This document shows, in pieces, positions 43,207-55,000 of a stretch of DNA of 64,000 nucleotides. The translations under genes and the position numbers were made by a program. The stretch is taken from the NCBI GenBank assembly GCA_024516035.1, contig CM044967.1, forward strand, positions 18,574,810 through 18,638,809, in the 5' to 3' direction. Source of the DNA: Bactericera cockerelli. Its lineage: Eukaryota; Arthropoda; Insecta; Hemiptera; Triozidae. Numbering within the stretch: the first letter of the stretch is position 1; the number at the start of each line of letters is the position of its first letter. The notes under the pieces are model-generated. The model was not told the DNA's origin and searched no databases. It saw only the letters and a program-made list of their open reading frames with translations.

Positions 43207-43504
43207 AATAATAATAATAATAATTCCGTGTCCGTGAGATAGGTATTGATACCTAAATCACGGTGGTGAGAGGATTATATGAACGCCCACATCCAATGTC
43301 TAGGCTCCTTTCATGTCCATTGATTCTATTTGGTTTTAACGTCCTGACTTGAGGTACCAGCCTGGGTAGGGCCGGAATCGCCAGCCTCACGTGTTCGGAG
43401 GGAACAGAATTTTCTCTGCGAAAAGTCTGCTTCAACCGGGAATCGAACCAAGGATCTCTGGACTACGGGCAGAAGTCGCAACCGTTACGCCACGGAGGCT
43501 GGCA
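43207..43504 (-). mobile_element. tRNA-derived SINE (CCTCCGTGGCGTAACGG type), long tail
   Basis: Minus strand: head CCAGCCTCCGTGGCGTAACG with B box CTTGGTTCGATTCCCGG, then CAGAGAAAATTCTGTTCCCT, ACCCAGGCTGGGTACC and the tail CAATGGACATGAAAGGAGCC to TGAGATAGGTATT-like sequence and (ATT)n. The middle of the shared body is missing in this copy. Confidence 0.75.
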
Positions 43505-43639
43505 GAGGCATTACAAAAATATCTTAATTTCACCCTTATTTTAGGTCCTGGGGACTCAAAAATGTTGCTAACGTGCATTAAAATTGTACATTTTAGCACT
43601 CACTGCACAAGTGCACATACATCATTTTTTCAGGAGAAG

Positions 43640-43880
43640 GAGATAGCAATATTTTGTCGAAGAAAAGTAACAGGAAACTGCGAAACAACGAGACTGTCGG
43701 TCTGTATAAACAGAAAAGTGAGAAGTTTTACAGAGATAAACGAGGTAATAATTTCATCGATTTCTCTACATTTTTCATTTCTCCTCATACAGTTTCTCAA
43801 CCAAGTAGAACTTCTCACTTTTCTATTGAGACAGATTGGTTGGAGATTTTTTTATTGTTTTTTTTTTTTTTTTTTTTTTT
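43640..43880. repeat. imperfect inverted repeat around the TTCTCACTTTTC motif
   Basis: CAGAAAAGTGAGAAGTTTTA at 43711 and GAACTTCTCACTTTTC at 43809 are complementary. The region ends in a T-run at 43860-43881. It is probably the source element of the motif dispersed in the window. Confidence 0.45.
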
Positions 43881-44242
43881 CCTACTTTTATTTTAACATG
43901 AATTGAATCTTTGGTTCTTATATGATAAACTCAACGCAATTTGATTGGAATCTTTGATGCTTAGTTCCTAAATTTAGTTCAAATTAAAATCGAAAAGAAA
44001 TCCTCTCCGCTCTGTAGGAAGTGAACAATGTAGAGAGTTCAGCGGAATTAGGACATTTCAGGGTGGGGAAGACTCCTGAGGGGAAGGATCCCGAACACTT
44101 TTGGACAGAAACAACATTGTTCCAAAAGTTTTGACGAAGAGTCTTCAACTTGGAATAACTTGTGTGTGTGCGATATGAGTGTAAAATTATTAAATTTCCC
44201 TAATGCTTGTTTCTTTTACGTAAATGAGAAGAGACAGTCAGT

Positions 44243-44372
44243 GTGGATGGGAAGGGCGGGCGGGGGGGTTCTCAGTGGGTGGGGGGTCGACGGGGGGGTT
44301 CTTGGGGGCAGGGGGTTCTTGGGGGCAGGGGGTTCTGTGTGGGGGGTGGGAAGGGTCAGGGGGGGGTCGGGC
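44243..44372 (+). promoter_or_regulatory. G-rich tract, potential G-quadruplex region
   Basis: About 130 bases with more than ten runs of four or more G on the plus strand, including GGGGGCAGGGGGTTCTTGGG. It lies about 525 bases before the EVA-1-like start codon. Open frames over it in several frames are composition artefacts. A promoter role is inference. Confidence 0.45.
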
Positions 44373-44896
44373 GTGCTTGGATTCTCAAGCGTGCGCCCCG
44401 GGTCCCTGTGTTTCATACCCCAGTTAACTGCTCTCTGACACAATGTTCACGTTGTTCACTTTGCGTCCGGAAAACTCTCCAATGTCTTCATAAATATCTA
44501 TTCTGTTGTGAGAATTCTCTGTGAATGAATAATGAAAAAAAATTGATCGTGAACATTTTTCGAGAAATTTACCTAATTACATTAAAAACTTTTTTTTTGT
44601 ATCTACCTCGTGTGTGTCAGAAAGTTAGCTGACTTAATTATCGAAGCTGAAAGCTTCGTGTTGTGCATCCAGAATATCTTTTCCTCTCTCGCGTCGAAAG
44701 CGAAGGTTTTCGGAAAATCGGAAATGTTTATATAGATCTATTTACTTCTGCTATTTGTTTTTAAATTAGGAATGAATTTATGTTTTTGTTGTTTTTCTCG
44801 TTGAGCGCACTTATCCGCGAAACAGAGTGAAAAGAAAATGGTTTGGACTTTGGTTGAACTCTTTGTTACTGTGGTTGGTTTTTAGCTGCTTCAGGA

Positions 44897-44975
44897 ATGG
44901 TCGTGCTATTCCTGTACTCGCACATTCTAATCGGTCTGATTGTACTGAAGAGGGTGTCTATTGCTGACAATTTAG
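44897..44975 (+). CDS. eva-1: EVA-1-like exon 1: signal peptide
   Basis: ATG followed by 25 mostly hydrophobic codons, then donor TTAG|GTAAGT leaving one base (G). With CA of the exon at 55737 this makes Ala, giving ADNL-A-LLSGTL. Too short to stand out by length; supported by hydrophobicity, donor quality and phase. A 16-codon upstream ORF (ATG at 44840) precedes it. Confidence 0.6.
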
Positions 44976-47900
44976 GTAAGTGAGACTCCGGTGGTATGGG
45001 CTGATGGGACTGAAGAAGTGAACAATTTTTGCTGACGATTTACGTAATAAAGTGGTGTTGAAATAAAGTTGAAAAACACCACTTGGGTATAATAGAATAT
45101 AGATAGATAGATAGACTTAAGAAAGATATTCTCACAGGATTGATAGTAATGAATAGGTGTCTTTCTTGCTGATTACACAGTCAAACTTCGATATTATTAA
45201 GAAAACTGAAGGGACCAGATTTTTTTCTCTTTTATACTTATCTATCCAGGTTTCTCCTATAAAGAGGTTTTATGCCTTTTTGAGAGGTCAATTAGATTTG
45301 GAAATTATTCTCTTATATCCTGGTCTCTTTTATATGGAGATTTCAAATATATACAATATATACAATAGCGGCTGTCTACCTTTGGTAGATTGCTAATACA
45401 CAGCGAACTCATCAATCCAGAAGATATTAGCTTTCTCAATGTTGGGGGTTTTTCTATTTTTTTTTTTTAAAATCATTTATTCTTTAATTTGTTCTTTCCA
45501 ATTAATTAATAAATAGTTAAGTGAAACTCCATAGTGTTTTGGGACCTAATAGAATACTTATTGTAACGCCAGCCTCTGTGGTGTAAAGGTTGTGACTACT
45601 GCCCGTGGTCCAGAGATCCAGAGTTCGATCTTAGCAGGTTGGACATAATTTTCTAACAAAAAATTCAGTTTCCTCCAAAGTAAATAGAACTCGTTTCCGG
45701 CCCAACCTAGGCTGGGTATTGTGGGTAAGGTTAATGTGGGTGGCGGGTATGATTATAATAATAATAAATATATAATAAACTAGCGGGCTGTCGCCCGCTT
45801 TGCGGGCCGAGGCATGGCCGTGAAAGCAAAAAATCCTTTTTCGCCAATGGCAGGTGTTGTAGTGGGAGTTTCGAAAAATCCCTATTTCTCCGCACGGCCG
45901 AGGCATGGCCGTGCGGAGAAATAGCGGTGAAAGCAAAAATCCTTTTTCGCCAATGGCAGGTGTTGTAGTCTTATCGTCTTATCGCACATCTAGACTATAA
46001 GACAAAGCTACCTACCAAATTTCAGCTTCCTAGGACTTACGGTTTGGGCTGTAGAGCGATGATCAGTCAGTGGTCAGTGGTCAGTGAGTGTCTTTGACAT
46101 TTATATATTAAGATATAATATAAAAAATATAAAAATATAAAATAAATAATACCTATAATAAAAAAAAAAAATATCGAAAAAGGGCGTGATTATTGCCTGA
46201 GGCAATCTCTGCCATCAAACGATTCCTGGAGGGTATTGCAAGTGGAGGGTAAATCCCCCGTCATGAGTAATTAGGAATGTTAAAACCGGATCTCAATGAC
46301 TGAATAATGCTAAGTTGACACAACTGTGAACAATAAATGTTCACAGTTTAGTGTTTTTTTATGTTTGTCTTTTCTTTTAACAATATAAGAGCGAAATTAA
46401 TAGACAAAATCAGTTCTTAAGTGTGACAGGTTAATGGGAGATTTGGAGATTATGAGAGTGGAGAGTGTTTCTGGAACGGGCTACTACAGTTCTCGTAAAA
46501 TCACTGAAGTAAAGCAACGTTCAGCCGAGGTTAAGGGCGAAATTAATAGAAAAAATGGAGATCTTAAGTAATGACATAGCATCAGTTTTCCTCATCTAAG
46601 ACAGTTCGCAAATGGAGAAGACTTAGCGCCACAGGGGAGAAAGTGAGGAAACAATTTTCATCAGGCTGGTTCCACAGGTATTGAATTTCACATGGACTCT
46701 GAAACTTTCAAAGATAAAAACACGTTACAAAAAGTTTTGATTTTTCCATTATAGGATGTCCATTTTCCATTGAATGGTCATTTCGGAGAATGCACATGAG
46801 TTTGATCTTTCTAATTTTAAGTTTACTTTTTTGACACACATGAAAGTAGTGCTTTATTTACACTGTCAGCGCTAAACAGGTTGTCCCATTACACCGAACA
46901 GTGTAACAAAGCACCTCTTTATTTATTTTTCCAGTGTAAAATTGTCAACATGAATGATCAATGTAAAAATAAAGTATTAGTCTTTTTTGAACATACTGTT
47001 TATAGACAGCCTAATGTGAATTTATTATGAAAACACTTTTATACATAAATGTCTAGGATTCCAATTTTGATGACTTACTTTCCCGACTCGAGTTTAATTT
47101 TTTTCATAGACATTATCAGTTCTCTTGATAATGTCTATGAAATAGACGAAACTCGAGTCAGGAAAGTAAGTCACCAAAATTCAAATTCTAGGCATATAGA
47201 AGTCACCAAAATTCAAATCCTATTAGACAGTTAGACATATATTATAGAAGTCTTTCAAAAAAGAAAAGAAAAAAGAATTCGTAGTATCTAGCAGTATGTG
47301 TTTAGCAATATAGTAAATGTAAAGTATGTTTTGGAGCTACGTCCCAACAGCTAAAATTAAATCAAGACGGGGGGATTATCCTCCATTCATTGGAAACCAA
47401 CCAACCAGCTACGCACATTAACCTCACCCAGCCTGGGTTGAGCCAGGAATAGTAAATGAAAGTACATATGTGAAGTATTGCGTGGATTGGATATGTATGT
47501 GGTTTTGTGTGTTAATTGACGATGGTAATCACATTGTCAGAGGAAACTTTGGTTTGTAACAAAACACAGTGACTTAAATGCTTTTTGATACAATGACTTT
47601 TCCTACAATGACTTAATGTTTTCACCGTGAAAGTTCGGAATATTTCGCCGGATGAAATGCTCCACCAAAATATTTATGTGGTTGTTTTGTGTTATTATGC
47701 AACAACTTACTTTTTCTTTTACTTTGCCTTTTCTCAAACCTACTTGGACTTTACTGGGTAGCAATGATGTTTCTTTTATAATGTTTCTTTTTTTACACGT
47801 AATTGTACTTTTTGAAGATCGTTCTATTGGAAAAATATACCTTTGCAAAAGTCTCAAATTTTAGTGTTTTGTGGTATGATTTACTACTTTTGGCAACCAA

Positions 47901-50900
47901 CTTTTGCATCTTTTATGCTAAACCTTCCAGATATGTCCTAACTAAATAGCGTATACACATATGTCCTAACTAAATCGAGGGGTTATTGCCTACGGCAATC
48001 TCTAGCTGGCTGGGGGTTTATAAACAGGGAGTAGATCAGCAGTCTGGCTGGGGGACTATAATTCAATAAATATACTTATTACTAAAATGCTTACTACTGG
48101 TAAGGTTCAGTAAATCAGTATACTTATTTTCAGTCTTATCTCTTGCGTCTAGGCTTGTGTGAGAAAGTCTGCTATAGTATAAAACTTCTATTTATATAGG
48201 TACGCGTTTACCAATTTCGAATCTAAATTTAACCTCTTTTAGAATAGCGTTTTGAGATTAGGCTCAAAAAAGTGCGCATTCATATCACATCAAAATGTAA
48301 AATTCTTTTGCTTCAACTGAAATTTTACCCGCATACAAATTTCAGCCAAACCTAAACTACACTAAACTTTCTTATCTTTCAAAATTCTTCAGTCATGTTG
48401 AGACGAGTTCAAAATAAGTGTGTGGTGTGCATTCAAATGTATATCATTTGTTGTATGCCTTTTCGAAAGCCTGAAATGTAGTTCTAGCTTATCTTTTTGC
48501 AAATACCCTTTCTTATACAATACATGACTATGCAGTAGAACTTCTCACTTTTCCGTTTTGACTGATATGACAGAGTGACGGATGGTGCTCTGTGTTGTTA
48601 TTCTCAGAGCAAGTTTAAAATAGTGTGTTAGTATTCAACTATTCAGTTACTATACATCACTTGAATCTTTTGCGAAAATCTGTGCCTCGTTAAAGAAACA
48701 CTCTCCACTCTCAAAATAATAATAATAATAATAATATCGTCTTATTTATACTGCCCGATTAGGATAATGTCCCATTATTCCAGCAGTAAGCCCAAGACAT
48801 CCTATTATGTGGTACGAGCCCATAGGGGAGGATACCTTGTCATGTCCCGGCTGGGTTTCGAACCCACGACCTTTTGAATCTCTGGATTCACAGAGTGCCG
48901 CCTTTACCACTGAGCTACCGGAACGGGAAAATCCAAGAATCTCCGTTTCAACCGTCACTCAACGCACTCTGATGGTATTAATATGAATATAAATCTTAGT
49001 AAGTAACCCGGCGGGTTATGCAAAGCATTTACTACAAAAAGGCCTTTCTTGATAATCGGCAGTCTTATACCGACCGAGTGTTTACAAGTTTATTTTTTGG
49101 TCCATGAAAAAATACAAAATAATATTTAGAAAGGTGGACCCCTATAATAGAACCTGACGGTTTAGTAAGGTTAGAAGTATATTCTTGGCAATTAATGCCG
49201 TCGGCCTTCGGCTTGGTTTTACTCTTTTCATTTAAAGATGTTATTTTTATTTTAATAAGTACCAAGTAATGGTATAAACTTTAAGTTTAAACTATGGGGC
49301 AGTTTAGGTGCAAGTTTAAATATTTTAAACTGAAGCGTTATGCTAGTTTATCTTTTTTGTGTTCAATTCAAAATTGTATCCACCATATCAATCAAAAATA
49401 TATTTTGTTCTTCTATCGGTCTGAAGTTTTTTAAGTTTTCTTTTTTTTCTCACGTCGATTTTTCCTAATTAAGTGGGTCTCAAAATTGTTTTTGAGTAAA
49501 GTCGCAGTGACATTTAGTTTTTTTGCTTGAATCGGAACTTAAGGAGAAGCGATTAAATCATAAAAGTCATTTCCAGCTGTTTTTCCAAACAGTGTCGGTA
49601 AGTGGTTGAATTTCGTTTGGATTTTTTTTTTTTTGAGGAACACATGCATAAAATAATCACATTTATAACGGAATTTACTTCATAAAATTACTAATCGATT
49701 TTACTATTCTCTAAATCAGTCATAATATTTTTATCTCATCTACTCTTTCTCACTTTCGAAACCAGAGTCCCATTAACAATATTTGGATAATGCTGCTTCT
49801 CAAATCGGCTATCATCTTAGAATTAATGGTAATTAAAATCGGCAGAAAACAAATTATAATATAGGAGCATTTAATAGCAACGATACTTGTTGATCCGGTA
49901 AGAATAGTACAAAAGACTCCGTGATGCTCTTCACAGGCTGGGTGAGATAAATGTTAGGAGGTTGGTATGTTTTCTTGCCAATGGAATGTAAGACCCCGTT
50001 ATAAATGATTAAACGGAATTAAACCAATTAAAACAAATCATATGGGCAGTAAAATACAGGTTCTAATAAAACTTGATTATCTCGAAATTAGAGAAAAATA
50101 CCACGTCTCAATCTAGGTAAAATATAAACATTCAATTATTTTAAAAATGCGAGAGTAGGTGATAAAGAAGAAAAAAATTTATCGGAATTTAAAAAATATT
50201 TCAAATTTCGGCAGTAGTTTAAATAAGTAATATTTCCTATAGTTATATTTTCTTTTGTTTCCTCAACAAAAAAGACCAATACGATCCCCTTTACCGGACA
50301 GTCGTGAAAAAACTCGTTAATCTTTTTTATGATTTTATCGCTTTCCCGTTAATTCTTTCATTGCAATCATAAAAAACATATGTCATGCAGACTTTACCTC
50401 TAAAATGCAATTCGAAAACATTAATTTACTGCAAGAATGAGAAAAAGTACTTTTACACTCACTATGACCTGATTAGAAGTAAACATTATTTTTTTGATTT
50501 CATATGTGCTTAAAACAATATTTAACCGGAAATAAAAAAGTACTAAAAAATCTACTACGCTGTAAATACAGTGTACAATTTAAAACTTGTTATAGTCCTG
50601 CTGAAATGAAGACTAAAAGCTCCATTATACTCTCTAACTGGTTAATTAAAAATCAAAAAATTACTTCCATTTAAATGTGCAAAATAAAAGAATCCTAAAA
50701 CTGAAACGGGAAAATAATATACCACAGGTATACACTTCTATACTAGGGCAAGATTGATAAAATTACAGTCCGCAAATTACATTGGTTTTCTGCAAAATAC
50801 GATAAAGGTCTTCATAAACTCTCACCAGTCTAGGTCTGAAAACACTCTATAATATCAAATAATCGCAAAAGATTCCGTTTAATTAACGGGGAATGATTTT

Positions 50901-52007
50901 CAGAAAAAATTCCACACCCCCATCAGGCTGCATAAATAAAATTTTTAATATAGAATGTATTCCCTTGTGGCATGATGTAAAGGTCAGGAGAAGAAAAATA
51001 ATCAGGGCCCTTACCTTGAAACACGGTCGACGCCTCTAATTTAATTTTGACCATAACTCGTTAACCGTAATGTAGGAGAAATTTTTTCTTGTATTCCCTT
51101 ATAAAGAAATTTCACAGTTAAATTGATTGTTTTTCTCGTTTAAATTTTTTTGACTGTTGTTCCCTTGCTGACGGCCGAAATACCAACAGAGATGGGGTTA
51201 TAATTGTTGAAAGTCTTCATAAGGGTTTTATTCAACAGAGTAAAACTTTTCTCCATAATATTATTCGTATTGATAATTATTATAATGGACATTTTAATGG
51301 TGACCACCAGGCGTGGTTAATGGAATTTTCTACAATGAAGCATTTTATACCACCTGACCCTTTAAGTGCTATTACTAAGTATTATTATGATGTGGTGTAC
51401 TCAAAACGCCAGTCTCCGTGGCTTAACGGTTGTGACTACTGCCCGCAGTCCAGAGAGCCTTAGTTCGATCCCCGGTCGGAGCACACTTTTAACACAGAAA
51501 ATTCTGTTCCCTCCGTACATGTGAGGCTGGCATTCCCGGCCCTACCCAGGCTGGGTGAGGTTAATGTGGGTAGCTGGGACAATTCCCAGCGAATGGAGGG
51601 TGAAACCCCCGTCCTAATCCAGGATGTTAAATAAAATCATACTCAAATGAAAAAGTAAATTTCGTGCGATGGTTTGGATCCGATCCCGTGATCCGCTAGC
51701 TAGGTAGCTAGCGGATGTTTCAAGGGGTAGATTTCGATGTCTTTTTTATGCCTTGCGAGAGACGGCATTGAGTCCTATTGACCACCTTTTTTGACAGAAC
51801 TTGTAAGGCGGTGGAATTGTGACCTGGAGATTATAGTGGTTCAATTCCCATGTTCAGCAAAGATTTAGTAAAGCGAGTTTAGGCGAGTTGTGACATCAGG
51901 AAAGTGATTAATACAAGTACCGGTATGATAACTTCATCAAAATGTGATCATATTGATCATTGTATTCAATTTGATGAAAGGCGTGCTTGGGACTTGTATC
52001 CCGTGCT

Positions 52008-52039
<32 letters not shown>

Positions 52040-52055
52040 AAGAGAAAATTATAAA

Positions 52056-52097
<42 letters not shown>

Positions 52098-55000
52098 GGA
52101 GAGAGCCACAGACTTCGCCCATTATTCATTAAATTATTCATATGTAATATCTTTTCCAAGTTTGTATAATGTGTATGTAGATACCTGTAAAGTGTGTTAT
52201 AATAGCATTAACCTCGCCCTCTGGCTTACTACTTTTACACCCTTAATTATTCATATGCAATATATTTTAAAGTTTGTGTATGTAGTCACCGCCCAAGTCT
52301 TGGCCTCGCTAGACGTTTCTTAACTTCAGTGATCTTAAGAGAACTGCTGTGATTCAACGTGTAATGATCGCTGTCGAAAAAATATCATTTGAAGTCAGAA
52401 AGCAATCAGGTTGCTTTGTAATAATAATAATTTTTTGTATTTTGTATTTGTATTTTTACAATTCAAATTATTGAACAGTTTACATTGGTAGGTAGCTTAA
52501 AAATAACTAAAATATCTTAAAAATAACTTAATAATATAATAATTACGTGTCCGTGAGAAAGGCACAAATACCTATGTCACGGTGGTGGAGAATTATATGG
52601 ACGCCCAGATCCAATGTCCAGGCTCCTTTCATATCCATTGATTCTATTTGGTTATAACGTCCTTATTTCGAGATAGTCAGAACGGGGGGTTTACCTTCCA
52701 TTCGCTGGGAATCGTACCAGCTACCCACATTAACCTCACCCAGCCTGGGTAGGGCCGAAAATGCCCGCCTCACGTGCTCAGAGGGAACAACATTTTCTGT
52801 GTGAAAAGTCTGCTCCGTCCGGGAATCGAACTCGGGAGATCTGAACTATGGGCAGTAGTCAAAACCGTTGCTATGAAATTCTTTTCCTGAAAAGTTCACC
52901 TAATACCTAGTTTCATGTTATTTAATTGATAAAGTTGCTGTTATTTTTTACAAATAAAATGTAACAAATAAATATAATTCTGCCCACTTTTTACAAAGTG
53001 AGGCACGATGTATTTTTTAATTAATATTTTCCATTTATTTACAAAGGTATTTTCCCAAAGCTTAGTAATGCTTTTAAGAATTTATTCCATTTCATTATTT
53101 TTTTACATTTAAATCCCCTATAGTCCATACTTCTACACTATCCACAGGTAAAGGTATTTATATCCCTTCATTTATATCTACGCAATATACCGAGGCAGAG
53201 AAATATCTACCTTGAAAAAAAAAATCCTCTTAAAACAAAAACGCAGGAAAGAGGACTGACATATTTAAGTACATCAGAAATGTAAACAGCATCAGTATTT
53301 AATTTGAATACATGCTCACATACATCTAAATTCTAAAGTGTAGACATCTAATTAAAAAAAAGAGGGGGTAAAAATTTTTTTTTTTCAGTCGGGTGAATGC
53401 TTGCGGTGGTGAATTTGAAAGATTTTCCGACTGGGTAACAGGAATGGGCGTGGCTAAACTAATTAGGAAACGGCCGGTGAAGCGTAGAGATTTTTTATAT
53501 ATTTTTTAATTAGGCATTTCCGGCCCTACCCAGGCTGGGTGAGGTTCAAGGGTGTAGCCAGGGGGGGGGAGCAAGAAGAGGCAGGTGCCCCCCCTAGAAA
53601 ATTCCAGGGAGTATGCAACACGAGGTATTATTGATTGTTCACTAGGTATTATTGATTTTGCTCATCAGCTGCCCCCCCTAGAAAATTCCAGGGATTATGC
53701 AACACTAAGTATTATTGATGTTCACTAGGTATTATTGATTGTTCACTAGGTATTATTGATTGTTCACTAGGTATTATTGATTGTTCACTAGGTATTATTG
53801 ATTGTTCACTAGGTATTATTGATTGTTCACTAGGTATTATTGATTTTGCTCATCAGCTGCCCCCCCCCCCCTAGCCAAAATCCTGGCTACGCCATGGTGA
53901 GGTTAATGTGGGTAGCTGGTACGATTCCCAGCGAATGAAGGGTAAAACCCTCATTTGACTATCTCAAATCAGGACGTTAAAACCAAATAAAATTGATGGA
54001 CATGAAAGTAGCCTAGACATTGGATCTGGGCGTCCATATAATCCTTGCATCATCGTGAGATAGGTATTATTATTATTTTTTTTAATTTACGGATTGCGAA
54101 TCCATTTTATTAACACGCGGACCTACAATGCACCTACTTAAACTATAAAGTAAATTATCACTGAACTAAAAGGTATTTGTGTCTATCTCACGGACACGGA
54201 ATATAAGAAAGAGCTCCTCAATATCTGGGCGTCCATATAATTCTTGCACCACCGTGAGATAGGTATTTGTGTGTATCTCACGATACGGAATATAAAAAAG
54301 AGCTCCTTTTTGATGCAACGCAGCTTAGGCTACAGTGGAATACAGTACAATACAATACAATACACTACAATACTCTGTTTATCCTGCAAGAATGAGACTA
54401 AAGAGTCCCTTTACTCCCTTTACTCTCGGTGATACGTAGGAAAAAGGTTGAGTTTTTCTTTATGTACAATATTTAGTACAACTTCTCACTTTTCAATTTC
54501 GACGCATTGTACCTCGATATGTGCACTGGTAGTCAAGTGGTAACGCGCTAGTCTGGCATCCCGGTAGCGTAGGGATCCGTTGGTTCGAATCCCACCCAAT
54601 GCATGAATTTTTCCTCAACAATTTGAGTTTGTGACCACTTACTATGGCAGAGATTGCCTCAGGCAGTAATCACGCCCTTTGTCAATTTTATTCTTGTCAA
54701 TAAAGAGTTATTATTATTATTGTAATAATAAGTCTCTGAGGGTTAGGTAGTAGAAAATGCTTTGAGCATTAAAAGAACCTGGTGGTTATTAAAAGAACCT
54801 TCTTCTAAAGAGTGTTGTTATTATAAGCATGATGTTTTTTTGTGTAACAAATTTCCTCACAAAAGGTTGTTTATTGAAGGTATTTATAAAACTTACAAAC
54901 TAACTAAGAAACTTCGTTACAATAATGATGTGAACTTTATAGAGTTGTGAACACTTCATTGACATCTTCTTCTTCTTCTTTTACTTTGCCTTTTTCCCAA

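Noticed and set aside
44160..44524. Overlapping Gly- or Pro-rich open frames
   Set aside because: Composition artefact of the G-run tract, open in several frames at once, with no splice or homology support.
31590..54600. Several tRNA-like A-box/B-box sequences that might be tRNA genes
   Set aside because: Each is followed by a shared SINE body and tail, occurs in several copies, and does not form a complete cloverleaf with acceptor pairing that I can see.
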